Assembly (NCBI GenBank): GCA_902475285.1
Contig: CABRZA010000051.1
Coordinates: forward strand, 1 to 15,315
From: an uncultured Porphyromonadaceae bacterium
Lineage (GTDB): Bacteria; Bacteroidota; Bacteroidia; Bacteroidales; Muribaculaceae
Length of the DNA stretch: 15,315 bases
Direction: 5' to 3'
The position numbers and the translations under genes were made by a program. How positions within the stretch are numbered: the first letter of the stretch is position 1; every line of letters begins with the position of its first letter. This document shows positions 7,348-15,315 of this stretch, piece by piece. The notes below the pieces were generated by a model that saw only the letters and a program-made list of their open reading frames with translations, was not told the origin of the DNA and did not search any database.

Positions 7348-10300
7348 TTACTTCACCAGGAGCTTGCGGCCGGAAACCACATAGATGCCGGCGGGGAGGG
7401 TGCGGAGCGCGTCGATGTCGGCGTTGCGGCGCACACGCATGCCCTGCAGGTTGTATACGTCGGTGCGGAGGGCGGCGGCAGCCTCGATGTCGAAAATGCC
7501 CGACGAGCCGTCGGCGTTGATGTACTGGGGTGCCGATTCGTTGCCGTTGACGAAGAGAGTGGTCACGGCATAGCGGTCGGCGGAATAGCGGTCGGCGGTG
7601 TCGATGAATGTCGTGGTCTTGCTCTCGCCGATTTTCTCGCCGTTGCAGTAGACGATGTATTTGTCTACCGCGCCGGGGCCGGTCTCAAACATGAAGTCGT
7701 CGAGAAGCAGCCAGAAGCCCGTGCCTTCGGGCTCGTGGGTGCGCACGGCGAAATATGTTGCGCCCTGGGGCAGGTCGGCGGTCACTTCGCGCCAGTAGCC
7801 GCCGGTGAGTTCTACGGAGGTGAGCCATGTGAAGTCGGCCATCTCGCAGCCGGTCGTGGAGTAGCCCACGGCTATACTTTCGGGCTTGTCCTCGGTGTCG
7901 AGAGGAGTGTTGCGCGCCCAGAAGGTCACGGCCTGTGCGCGGCCCGACAACGAAGGCGATATCAGCCATTTGTCGGTGGGTATCTGTTCGATGTAATCGT
8001 TGATGCCGTAGAGGGCCGTGAGGTACGAATAGCCCGTGTGGCCCGGATAATACTCGCCGGCGCCGTAGTCGGTCTCGAAGTTGGTGACCATGAATGCGTA
8101 ATTCTCATACTGGTGCGGCAGTTCCAGATCTTCGAAGAGCGAGCCGGCATAGGCTTCGTCGTTGCTGAATGCCGTCCAGTCGCCGAAATTGTCCACCAGG
8201 AAAGGAGTATAATCCTCAAAACTTTCCATCTGCTGCACGTTTTCGATTTTGGGAGCGGACCACGAAAGATTGTTTGCCCCGTCGGTCGATACGGCGGCGA
8301 GGTCGCCGACTGTCGGCCCGTTGTAGGCATAGATGTCGAATGTCGATACTGCCGTGTTGTTCTTGGCGTCGGCATCGTTTTCGCAGGTCACGGTGGCCTT
8401 GACGTCGACCTTGGCATTGTCGTTGACGGCCGACACGGGGATGTCGATGTCGAAGCTGCGCATGGTGAAGGCGGCGATGGGCTCGCTCACAGTGCGCGAT
8501 GCTATCTCCTTGCCGTCGGCGCTGAGAGTGAAGGAGTACGCCTCAACGTCCGAGCCGGCGCGGTTGTGCACTGTCACCTGTGCCTTGGCAACCTTGCCCT
8601 TCTGCACGCGTTCCTGATGGCTCACGGCCACCTTGAGGTCGCGACGCGAAGCATCCATGATGTTCACATTGTCGATATACAGCGTCTGAGCCACGGCGGG
8701 CGAGCCTGTGGATTTGAGCTGGAATCGAATCATGATGTAGTCGAGGCCCGAGAGATAGTCGGGCACATTGACCACAGCCTGCTTCCAGGTGCTCTTTTCC
8801 TTGATGTCGTAGCCGGCGAGCGAGAGGGTGTTGCCGTCGGGCATCACGGCGAAGAGATTGAATTCCGAGGTCTCGGCCCCGTCGCTGCGGTAGTCGAAGT
8901 AGAGCTTGTTGCTCTTGCCCGAAATCTTCACACGCCCCGATGTGAGGTTGAGCACATCGTTGTAGGCAACGCTGTTGAATTTGAGGCAGTGGTTGTCGTT
9001 GTCCGACGAGCCGAAGGCGAATTGCACGTTCGACAGGCCGTAGCCGTAGCCAAGTCCCGAGCCGTCGAAATACCAAAACTTGTTGAGGGCGGCCGAGCCG
9101 GCTTCTTCGTCGTAGAACGATTCGAGGAAAGGCAGCTCGTAAGCCTTGCCTGCAAGCAGGGCGTTGGAGTACATGGGGTCGCCTTCGCCGCCGGTCGACA
9201 CGGCCGTCACGGCATACTGCTCCAGGCGTGCCGAGCCCTCATAAGTCTTTACGGGAATGTCGTATTCGGTGGCCGATGTTTCGGCTACGAATACCGTGGG
9301 CCGGTTCTCGGCATCGAAGGTGTAGATGCGGTATTTCACCCGTTCGGGATTGAAGAAGAGCCCGTTGGCGCCTTCCTTCACCTGCGGCCAGCGGGCCTTG
9401 ATGGTTTCTGCATTGTCTTCGAGGAGCATTGCTCCCGGGCGTGCCGGAACATCCATACCCACAAAGGCCGACGCCTTGGCCTCGCGCCCTCGCTTGCCGT
9501 CGGCATAGGCCACAACGGTGTATGTGTGTTCGCCGTTGCTCACATTGTCGTCGGTAAACGAGCCGGTGCTCCCCGCAGCCACGCCGGTGAGTGTGGTCAG
9601 GGCTTCGTCGTCGCGAAGAATGTCCACCTTCTCGATGGCGGAGAGCCTCTGCCCGTCGACGGTCTTGACCGGGGCCGTGAAGCGCACGGTGGCTTTGAGA
9701 TCGCCCGTGGCATCGGGAACGACGCGTACGTCGGCCGGCGCGTCGGGCGCGGCATCTTCCGCTCCTACATCCACGAGCACGTCATAAATGGTGATATAGT
9801 CCTGGTCGGGCTCGCTGATGGCGTGGAAGCCGAAGAAATAGTTGCCGTCGGCCTCGGGTTTGTAGCTGAGGGTGAACTCGCGGATGTCCATTTTCAGGTC
9901 GGTCGAGGGCAGCAGGGTAGTGCCCTGGTTGAAAGCGGTGATGGTGGGATATATGCCAACCTTCACTTCGAGTTTTTCGGTGTAGTAGTTGCTGTTGCCC
10001 GATGCGTGGAATCGCAGCATATAGTTCACTCCGGCCTTCATGGGCACGGGAGGTGTAACCAGCCAGTCGTCGGCTGGGTTTCGCGAAGAGCAGCGGTACA
10101 CCACATTGTAGTTTCTGCTGTCCTTCGTCCAGTACATCCACGTGCACTGGTCGTTGTTGCCGTCGAGCACATCGAAGAGGTTGAATGCCTCCTCGTTGTC
10201 GAGCGTGACCGACCAAGGTATTGCAACGGGCTCAATCGACGCTCGCATGGGTGTCCCGGAGGCGGTGGCGTTGTCGTGGCCGCCGGCGGGAAGGACCGCG

Positions 10301-10428
10301 ACTCGGGCTATAGCTGGAGTTTCAGCCGCGCTGCCCTGTCGGGTCAGCCCCTTGAAGGTGCCTCCCGTTGCCGTAACCGAAACAAGGGTGGCTGCCATTG
10401 CTGAAATCCAAATGAGAGATTTTTTCAT
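7348..10428 (-). CDS. Large secreted multi-domain protein: jelly-roll (choice-of-anchor J/cleaved-adhesin-like), fibronectin III and CARDB-like domains, Bacteroidales C-terminal tail
   Basis: A 1026-aa exported protein with a signal peptide (MKKSLIWISAMAATLVSVTA). Approximate layout: jelly-roll domain 1 (72-222, with DDWLVTPPVPMKAG at 120-133), fibronectin III (229-323), fibronectin III (327-428), jelly-roll 2 (432-592), CARDB-like Ig domain (596-700), then a fibronectin III that starts at 703-730 and resumes at 919-970, with jelly-roll 3 (735-916, DKWLISPSLSG at 819-829) inserted. The tail (990-1026) reads VYNLQGMRVR...LPAGIYVVSGRKLLVK, resembling type IX secretion type A sorting tails. No catalytic motif was seen, so an adhesin or glycan-binding role is the best guess. 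The gene lies 83 bases after the 1559-aa protein gene, has no clear promoter of its own, and ends in a strong terminator. Confidence 0.88.
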   Translation of the reverse strand: MKKSLIWISAMAATLVSVTATGGTFKGLTRQGSAAETPAIARVAVLPAGGHDNATASGTPMRASIEPVAIPWSVTLDNEEAFNLFDVLDGNNDQCTWMYWTKDSRNYNVVYRCSSRNPADDWLVTPPVPMKAGVNYMLRFHASGNSNYYTEKLEVKVGIYPTITAFNQGTTLLPSTDLKMDIREFTLSYKPEADGNYFFGFHAISEPDQDYITIYDVLVDVGAEDAAPDAPADVRVVPDATGDLKATVRFTAPVKTVDGQRLSAIEKVDILRDDEALTTLTGVAAGSTGSFTDDNVSNGEHTYTVVAYADGKRGREAKASAFVGMDVPARPGAMLLEDNAETIKARWPQVKEGANGLFFNPERVKYRIYTFDAENRPTVFVAETSATEYDIPVKTYEGSARLEQYAVTAVSTGGEGDPMYSNALLAGKAYELPFLESFYDEEAGSAALNKFWYFDGSGLGYGYGLSNVQFAFGSSDNDNHCLKFNSVAYNDVLNLTSGRVKISGKSNKLYFDYRSDGAETSEFNLFAVMPDGNTLSLAGYDIKEKSTWKQAVVNVPDYLSGLDYIMIRFQLKSTGSPAVAQTLYIDNVNIMDASRRDLKVAVSHQERVQKGKVAKAQVTVHNRAGSDVEAYSFTLSADGKEIASRTVSEPIAAFTMRSFDIDIPVSAVNDNAKVDVKATVTCENDADAKNNTAVSTFDIYAYNGPTVGDLAAVSTDGANNLSWSAPKIENVQQMESFEDYTPFLVDNFGDWTAFSNDEAYAGSLFEDLELPHQYENYAFMVTNFETDYGAGEYYPGHTGYSYLTALYGINDYIEQIPTDKWLISPSLSGRAQAVTFWARNTPLDTEDKPESIAVGYSTTGCEMADFTWLTSVELTGGYWREVTADLPQGATYFAVRTHEPEGTGFWLLLDDFMFETGPGAVDKYIVYCNGEKIGESKTTTFIDTADRYSADRYAVTTLFVNGNESAPQYINADGSSGIFDIEAAAALRTDVYNLQGMRVRRNADIDALRTLPAGIYVVSGRKLLVK

Positions 10429-10466
10429 TATTTAGTTTTTGAAAGGATAATGGAATTTAGAATGAA

Positions 10467-10499
10467 TACAACCGGGACAACAGCAGTGCCCCGGTTGTA
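10467..10499 (-). terminator. Hairpin between the two secreted-protein genes (weak or partial terminator)
   Basis: A perfect 10-bp inverted repeat (TACAACCGGG at 10467-10476 and CCCGGTTGTA at 10490-10499) with a 13-base loop, 12 bases past the stop of the 1559-aa gene. On the minus strand it is followed by TTCATTCTAAATTCC, T-rich but without an uninterrupted T-run. It may end transcription partially or stabilise the upstream mRNA. No TAnnTTTG box is visible between it and the next ATG, so read-through into the downstream gene is likely. Confidence 0.55.
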
Positions 10500-10511
10500 G
10501 TTGGATCTTAA

Positions 10512-13500
10512 TTATTTAATGTATACCTTCTTGCCGTTGACTATATAGATGCCCGGCTGTGGGTTGTCCACGCGTATGCCTTGCAGGTTGTATATCACGG
10601 TTTCGGTTTCGGCATCCTCGGCTTCGATGACTTCCACACCGGTCGATGTACCCACCGAGTAGCTGATGGATGTAATCGAAGGATCGAGGGCTTTCACATA
10701 TGCGCTGTAAGGCGCTACCTTGGCGCCCGTGCGGGCGCGGGGGTCGGAGGCGACGAAGGTGCCCTCTTCGAGGAGATACATGCCCTGCGATTTGTCGATG
10801 GCCGAATATGTGCCGTTGATTTCGGCGTTGCTGTCGCTGTCGGGTGTTATATCTCCCTTCACGTCCTTGCCACGCAGGCGAATGGCCGAAGCTGCGTTCT
10901 TCACATCGAGCAGGTAAGGCTTGCCGGCCTTGATGATTGTGCCGTTGTCGTCGGCGCCGACAGTCTCGAATACCAAGTGGAGGTTGCCCGCATTGACAGT
11001 CGAGGAGCTGAAGGCGCTCACTTCCACTGCGTCGCCGAAGAGGGCCGCTACCTCGTCGGCGGTGAGGTCGACGGGAAGAACCACGGCTGTCATACCGGCG
11101 CCGATATTGAGCTTGAACTTCACGATGGCATTGCGGAGGTCGCTGTGCTCGGCATCGACGGTGTTGTCGATCACCGCTACATCGGCCAGGCTGAAGTCGA
11201 GGGTACTGTTGCCCGCGAAGACACAGTCTTCTGCGAAATCTTCCTTGCCGTTGGCCTCTACGGTCACATCGTAGCTGCGCTGGTTCTGTATCACGTCGAG
11301 GCTGTAATTGCCTTCGGCGTCGGTCGTGGCGGTGTAGCGCACGTTGTCGCCGTCGGTGCTGTTGAGGGTTACCACCGCACCGGCTACGGCATCGCCCAGA
11401 TCGGTGACCTGACCCTTGACGGTCGAGGGCTCGACTACAAGCGAGAGATGGATTACCGGAAGCTGGCTGCGGTTCCAGGAATTGCTCTCAAACGACGACT
11501 TGGAGTCGTTGGAATGGTAGTAGGCCGACAGTGAGCCGGTGCGTTCGAAACCGAAGTCGCTGAAGTAATCGACGGCATCGAGATGCGACATCACCAGTCG
11601 GAGCGACTTGCCCGCCTCGTATACCAGTGGCTCGTCGAAGCTGAGGGTTATAAGGTCCGCGGGCTCGGTGTTGCTGCCCATGGCCTCCCATGTGCGGGGC
11701 TCGGAATCGTTGATCACACAGGTCATGCCCGACACGTCGTACATGCCCGAGCCGGGATCTGCCTGGGTCTGGTCGTCGGTCCACTCATAGTAGGCTTTCA
11801 CCTTGAAGGTCTTGTTCTTATAAGTGCTCGGGGAGTTGTAGCCCTTGAAGACGATGGCACCTATGCGGTCGCCGTCGTTAAGGCCGAGGTCGGCGGCCGT
11901 GTAGAGCATCACACTCTCGGAGTTCTTGTCGTTGAAACGAAGGGGCAGCTGGCCGCTGATGCTGGCAACCTCACCAACCTGCTTCTCCGACGATGCAACT
12001 TCCTGAGCGAAGGTCACATCCTTGGTCTCGGTGGTGAAGGTCTGCGTGGCCGTGGCCAGGCGCAGCTGCACGGGGAAGGTGCCCGGGGTGTGATAGCGCA
12101 CTGCCATGGGGATCGATGTGGCGGCGTCGTCGAGCGACAGGTTAACGGGGATATCTACCGTCGATGCCACGGGTATCTCTTCGCCGTTGACGATGGCGGT
12201 GAGGGTATAGGAGTCGGCGCTCTCGGCTGCCATACCGTAGTTGTGGACGTTGATGCTCATGGCTGTCGCAACGTTCTGCATGGCCTGTTCGGGGATGCTC
12301 TGGCCTTTGAATACCAGCTCGTGCTCTACGGCGTCGAGGGTGAAGCCGTAGAACTCGCTTACCCACAGCGAACCGCTGATTTCGATGCCCAGATAGAACT
12401 CGCCGGCCTGATCGATGGCAACCTGGAAGTTCTGCCATTCCTCGCTGACGGTAATGTATTCGTCGCCGAAGGAGTTGCTCAGGGTGCCGAGCAGACGGCG
12501 TTCGGCAGCCAGTTCGGGATCGGTCGAGGCGTCGGCCAAGAGGGCTTCACGAGTGGGAGCGGCGTAGATTTTGCCCTGGGGGTTCGACCACCGTGAGCCT
12601 TGCTTGGCTGTGATTTCGATAGTCTCGCCTTCGCTTGCCTTGAGCTTGGGCGTAATGAACATATTGTCGGTAGTCGATGCCGAGGTCACATACCATGTGT
12701 AGTCGGGATAGCTTGCCTGGTTGCCCCTGACATTTTTGGCGTGGAGAGTGCCGAGGGGCCAGCTGAGGGTCGACGTGCCTTCGCCCGTAAACGCAAGATG
12801 CCACTTCGACGGGTCGAGGAGCGTGGCGCTGACGGGGAGCTCGAAGGTGCAGTCGGCATCCGTGACGTCCTTATAGATGATCGTCAGATTGCCCGAATAG
12901 CTGCCGGGAGTCTCGGTGCTGAGCGTAACGGTGAGGGGCTTGCGCTCCTTCGAGGCTACGCTGGCTTCGGTGATGTTGGTCGAGAAGCCTTCGGGTACAC
13001 TGATGGAGCTTACAGTAAGGGGTGCCGAGCCCCAGTTGTAGATCTCGAATTCCATCGAGGCGCCGAGTGTGTTGGTGCGCCCGAAGTCGATGGCGGCGCT
13101 GCGGTTGCTGGGCTTGTAGGCGTCCGAAACCGGCGACCCGGCGTCGAAGAACACGAAGTCGGGCTGGTTCTCGATGAGCAGCTCGTGAACGCCGGAGCGG
13201 ATTTCAGTGCCGTCTTTTATCGAAACCTTGGCGTAGAGCTGCCACGTCGACGTCTTCTCTACCACGGGAGTGAACTCTACCGACATCTCGGTCGAATTCT
13301 TGGCATTGGCTGCGAAGGCGAGCGTTTCAAACTGCGCCACTGCGGTCTCGCCGTTCATCAGGGTCATGGTGTACGCGTCGGCAGCAATGGCGAGGGGCGC
13401 CATGACGGAAGCCTTGAAGGTGACCTTGTCGCCGCTCTTAACCTTGGTCGGGCAGTTTATATCCTTGACGAAGAGGTCGTAGGCCTTGTCGACTTTCGTA

Positions 13501-15191
13501 AAGCCGCAGAGGTTGTCGAGCTTGGCGTTGGGGATTTCGAACTTCACGTAGTAGTCGCCCGCTTCGGTAATTTCGAATTGCGACGTGATCCACTGGCTAG
13601 TGAGCTCGCTCTGCAGCGTGAGCACGGGCTCGCCCCAGTCGATGCGGTCTTTCGAGAGGTAGACCTTCACTGTGGCCGGGCTGTAGGAGCTGTACGACTT
13701 CGAGGCGGCCGAGAAACTCATGGCCTCGCCCGCATCGGCATGGAGCAGAGGAGTGATGAAGTCGGCGTTGTAGGTCGAGCCGTAGATGCAGTAGTCGGAG
13801 TAGCTCGACTCGGAGTTGATGCCCGTGTTGGCGATGGAGCCCGCAGGATAGGTGATGGCTTCGCTGCCGAAGTCGCATATCCAGGTGTCGGCGTCGATAA
13901 CGTTGCCCTGGAGCCCCACGGTGTATGTCCTGTCGGAGCCGGAAGCGTCAACGTATACTATGGCGAGCTCGCCCTTGAAGAGGCCCGGCTCGTCGGCGCC
14001 CAGAGTGATGGTCACGGGCACCTTGTCGAGCGCGTCCACGGTAAATTCACCCGCCGGAGCGGTCGACGTAAAGCCTTCGGGAAGTGTTACGCTCTTCACC
14101 GTGAGAGGCGCGCGGCCGTCGTTGTAGATCTCATAGGAGAGCGATGCGCTTTCGGTGATGAAACCGAACGAGATGTCGTTGCTTATCGACGATGTCCGCG
14201 ATTCACCCTCGCCGCGGAACACGAACTTCGGCTCGTAGGAGTTGTAGTAGGTGTACACGTTGGGCAACACCTCGCTCCCGCTGATGTTCTCGCGGAGCTT
14301 GAGCGAGATGTAGGCCGTGGAGTACGACCACTGGCTGGCGTCGATGTTGCCGGCTACCGTAAACTCTGCCGACGTCTCGCCCACGGCCAGATTCTGTGGA
14401 ACGGCCACGGTGAAGAGCTCCACGGCTGGCGACTTGCTGGCATTGACCGCCGTAATGGAGTAGTTCTCCATTCCCGCCGTGAGGGGCACCTCGCCGGTGT
14501 TGGTCACGGTCACCTTGTATTCGGCCTTGATCGTGCCGTCGGGCTGCTGGTCGAGCCGGAAATTCGATTCGTTCGACGGTGTCACCGATGATATTTTAAG
14601 GTGTGCCTCCGGAATGATGTCGGCGGCAGTGGCCGAGAAGTCGTCGATATATACGAGCTGGCACTGGAGCGCGAAGCGCTTGAAGTCCTCAACGCCGCTG
14701 GCGATTTCGATTTCGTACCATTCGTCGGTCGATTCGCCGATATTGCCGTTCATCACCGACTGTATAAGGGTGCCAAGACTCCCGTCGGCGTTGACGTTGT
14801 AGATTTTGATGTAGGTGCTGCTGTAGGTGTCTTCTCTTTTCACCTTGATTTTAACATCGCCTTTCACCGGTGGCGTCACAAGGCAGTCGGTCACCGATTG
14901 GGTGTCCCAGCCGTCGCCGGCTTCCTGCTTTTTGGCGTGAAGACACGACGTGCCGTTTACGCCCGCGGTACCCTCGTAGACGTAAGTCATGTAGTAGGTG
15001 TCGTACCAGTCGGCATACGAGCCGACGATATGCCCCCAGTTGGAGGCGGCTTTGAACGCGTGGTCCGACACATCGATCTCCTTGGAGAAGTCCATTGTGT
15101 AGGGCGACACTACGGCAGCCTCGCAGTAGCCTGCAGCACTGGTTGCAAGAATCGCTGTGGCGGCTAAGCGTCGAAGTAAAGTAGAAATCAT
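10512..15191 (-). CDS. Very large secreted repeat-module protein (Ig-like / jelly-roll / CARDB-like units) with Bacteroidales C-terminal tail
   Basis: A 1559-aa exported protein from the ATG at 15191; a TTG two codons upstream is possible but less likely. The signal peptide is about residues 1-26 (MISTLLRRLAATAILATSAA). Layout: jelly-roll (29-195, CLVTPPVKGD), CARDB-like (196-318), repeat unit 1 (320-674) and unit 2 (675-1061), each an Ig-like domain with EIYNxGxAPLTV, a jelly-roll with FITPxL, and a CARDB-like domain. Then come an unassigned beta-rich domain (1062-1253), a carboxypeptidase-regulatory-like domain (1256-1338, VKGQVTD...TDAEGNYSLDV), a further beta domain (1339-1513, containing TAVVLPVDL and AGKPYLL) and the tail VIYNLQGIRV...GIYIVNGKKVYIK. 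No enzyme motif was seen. It is probably a surface adhesin, binding scaffold or matrix protein, and shares domain types and tail with the next gene. Confidence 0.88.
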   Translation of the reverse strand: MISTLLRRLAATAILATSAAGYCEAAVVSPYTMDFSKEIDVSDHAFKAASNWGHIVGSYADWYDTYYMTYVYEGTAGVNGTSCLHAKKQEAGDGWDTQSVTDCLVTPPVKGDVKIKVKREDTYSSTYIKIYNVNADGSLGTLIQSVMNGNIGESTDEWYEIEIASGVEDFKRFALQCQLVYIDDFSATAADIIPEAHLKISSVTPSNESNFRLDQQPDGTIKAEYKVTVTNTGEVPLTAGMENYSITAVNASKSPAVELFTVAVPQNLAVGETSAEFTVAGNIDASQWSYSTAYISLKLRENISGSEVLPNVYTYYNSYEPKFVFRGEGESRTSSISNDISFGFITESASLSYEIYNDGRAPLTVKSVTLPEGFTSTAPAGEFTVDALDKVPVTITLGADEPGLFKGELAIVYVDASGSDRTYTVGLQGNVIDADTWICDFGSEAITYPAGSIANTGINSESSYSDYCIYGSTYNADFITPLLHADAGEAMSFSAASKSYSSYSPATVKVYLSKDRIDWGEPVLTLQSELTSQWITSQFEITEAGDYYVKFEIPNAKLDNLCGFTKVDKAYDLFVKDINCPTKVKSGDKVTFKASVMAPLAIAADAYTMTLMNGETAVAQFETLAFAANAKNSTEMSVEFTPVVEKTSTWQLYAKVSIKDGTEIRSGVHELLIENQPDFVFFDAGSPVSDAYKPSNRSAAIDFGRTNTLGASMEFEIYNWGSAPLTVSSISVPEGFSTNITEASVASKERKPLTVTLSTETPGSYSGNLTIIYKDVTDADCTFELPVSATLLDPSKWHLAFTGEGTSTLSWPLGTLHAKNVRGNQASYPDYTWYVTSASTTDNMFITPKLKASEGETIEITAKQGSRWSNPQGKIYAAPTREALLADASTDPELAAERRLLGTLSNSFGDEYITVSEEWQNFQVAIDQAGEFYLGIEISGSLWVSEFYGFTLDAVEHELVFKGQSIPEQAMQNVATAMSINVHNYGMAAESADSYTLTAIVNGEEIPVASTVDIPVNLSLDDAATSIPMAVRYHTPGTFPVQLRLATATQTFTTETKDVTFAQEVASSEKQVGEVASISGQLPLRFNDKNSESVMLYTAADLGLNDGDRIGAIVFKGYNSPSTYKNKTFKVKAYYEWTDDQTQADPGSGMYDVSGMTCVINDSEPRTWEAMGSNTEPADLITLSFDEPLVYEAGKSLRLVMSHLDAVDYFSDFGFERTGSLSAYYHSNDSKSSFESNSWNRSQLPVIHLSLVVEPSTVKGQVTDLGDAVAGAVVTLNSTDGDNVRYTATTDAEGNYSLDVIQNQRSYDVTVEANGKEDFAEDCVFAGNSTLDFSLADVAVIDNTVDAEHSDLRNAIVKFKLNIGAGMTAVVLPVDLTADEVAALFGDAVEVSAFSSSTVNAGNLHLVFETVGADDNGTIIKAGKPYLLDVKNAASAIRLRGKDVKGDITPDSDSNAEINGTYSAIDKSQGMYLLEEGTFVASDPRARTGAKVAPYSAYVKALDPSITSISYSVGTSTGVEVIEAEDAETETVIYNLQGIRVDNPQPGIYIVNGKKVYIK
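12009..14234 (-). repeat. Two tandem protein-level repeat units inside the 1559-aa protein
   Basis: Unit 1 (13170-14234, residues 320-674) and unit 2 (12009-13169, residues 675-1061) have the same order of an Ig-like, a jelly-roll and a CARDB-like domain. Landmarks line up about 360 residues apart: EIYNDGRAPLTV versus EIYNWGSAPLTV, LPEGFTS versus VPEGFST, and ADFITPLLHADAGE versus NMFITPKLKASEGE. The similarity is at protein level and diverged, so this is an old duplication and not a recent DNA repeat. Confidence 0.8.
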
Positions 15192-15292
15192 ACGCAAGTT
15201 TAGTTAATATGGTGGTTGTTAATTACAGGATGTCGCTTATTTCTATGCAAAATATATGTGATGTAATTGCATGTTAAGTACTATTGATTTCG

Positions 15293-15300
15293 CAAATGTA
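15293..15300 (-). promoter_or_regulatory. Bacteroidetes -7 promoter box for the 1559-aa protein gene
   Basis: On the minus strand the sequence is TACATTTG, a perfect TAnnTTTG. A -33 element at the usual 19-bp spacing would fall at about 15320-15323, just outside the window, so it cannot be checked. The leader from here to the ATG at 15191 is about 100 bases, AT-rich, with no strong Shine-Dalgarno sequence. Confidence 0.6.
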
Positions 15301-15315
15301 CGGAAATATTCAATA

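Noticed and set aside
7042..10404. A 1120-codon open frame on the plus strand opposite the 1026-aa secreted protein gene
   Set aside because: Its translation is rich in Gly, Val, His and Arg without recognisable domains or a signal peptide. The minus-strand gene has a signal peptide, domain motifs and a C-terminal tail. GC-rich codon use leaves few stops on the opposite strand.
12600..14591. A 663-codon plus-strand open frame opposite the 1559-aa protein gene
   Set aside because: Antisense shadow of a GC-rich gene; low-complexity translation with no domain and no promoter or start context.
161..15191. Frequent short GTCGGC/GCCGAC-like strings throughout the genes
   Set aside because: They follow Ala, Asp and Gly codon preference in a GC-rich genome and show no regular spacing, so they are not a repeat array or CRISPR.
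15192..15197. A TTG start two codons upstream of the ATG of the 1559-aa protein
   Set aside because: The ATG at 15191 directly begins a normal signal peptide, and no better ribosome site favours the TTG.
15245..15273. Inverted repeat ATGCAA...TTGCAT in the leader of the 1559-aa gene
   Set aside because: Only six base pairs with a 17-base AT-rich loop; too weak to call a regulatory structure or operator.

Overview
The window looks like a piece of a GC-rich Bacteroidales genome (phylum Bacteroidota). Three things point there. First, the two promoter-like sites match the Bacteroidetes -7 consensus TAnnTTTG. Second, gene starts lack strong Shine-Dalgarno sequences. Third, two large exported proteins end in the 'YNLQG...GIYIVNGKK' tail typical of Prevotella/Muribaculaceae-type surface proteins. 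Muribaculaceae is a guess from style only. All confidently called genes lie on the minus strand, so transcription runs from high to low coordinates.

Region A (15315 to 7348) holds two large secreted, multi-domain proteins. The first (15191-10512, 1559 aa) follows a TACATTTG promoter box. It is built from repeated Ig-like / jelly-roll ('choice-of-anchor J') / CARDB-like modules, then a carboxypeptidase-regulatory-like domain and a Bacteroidales C-terminal tail. The second (10428-7348, 1026 aa) has three jelly-roll domains, fibronectin type III domains and a CARDB-like domain, and ends in the same kind of tail. An 83-base gap with a hairpin separates them, and a strong intrinsic terminator follows the second. 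No catalytic motif was seen in either. They look like surface adhesin or carbohydrate-binding scaffold proteins.

Region B (7268 to 161) is a tight seven-gene operon with its own promoter (-33 TTTC, 19-bp spacer, -7 TATCTTTG). The promoter sits so close to the first ATG that the transcript may be leaderless. Order of transcription: a DUF1460 NlpC/P60-like amidase-fold protein, a membrane acyltransferase (acyltransferase_3), UDP-glucose 6-dehydrogenase (ugd), a HAD hydrolase, GDP-mannose 4,6-dehydratase (gmd), GDP-L-fucose synthase (fcl), and a polytopic WecA/WbpL-like sugar-1-phosphate transferase. Gaps are 2 to 13 bases, and the last three genes abut or overlap. Together they would supply UDP-glucuronate and GDP-L-fucose, start a glycan on a lipid carrier, and acylate it. 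That fits a capsule, exopolysaccharide or O-antigen locus, or general protein O-glycosylation. No flippase, polymerase or ordinary glycosyltransferase lies in the window.

Region C (1 to 160) is visibly more AT-rich. It carries a 37-codon open frame on the plus strand, running in from outside and ending at 115. This may be the end of an insertion sequence or another unrelated gene, and it marks the downstream boundary of the operon.

I found no CRISPR array, tRNA, rRNA or obvious defence system. The most unusual points are the modular duplication in the 1559-aa protein, a jelly-roll domain inserted into a fibronectin fold in the 1026-aa protein, and a peptidoglycan-hydrolase-like gene leading a nucleotide-sugar operon.
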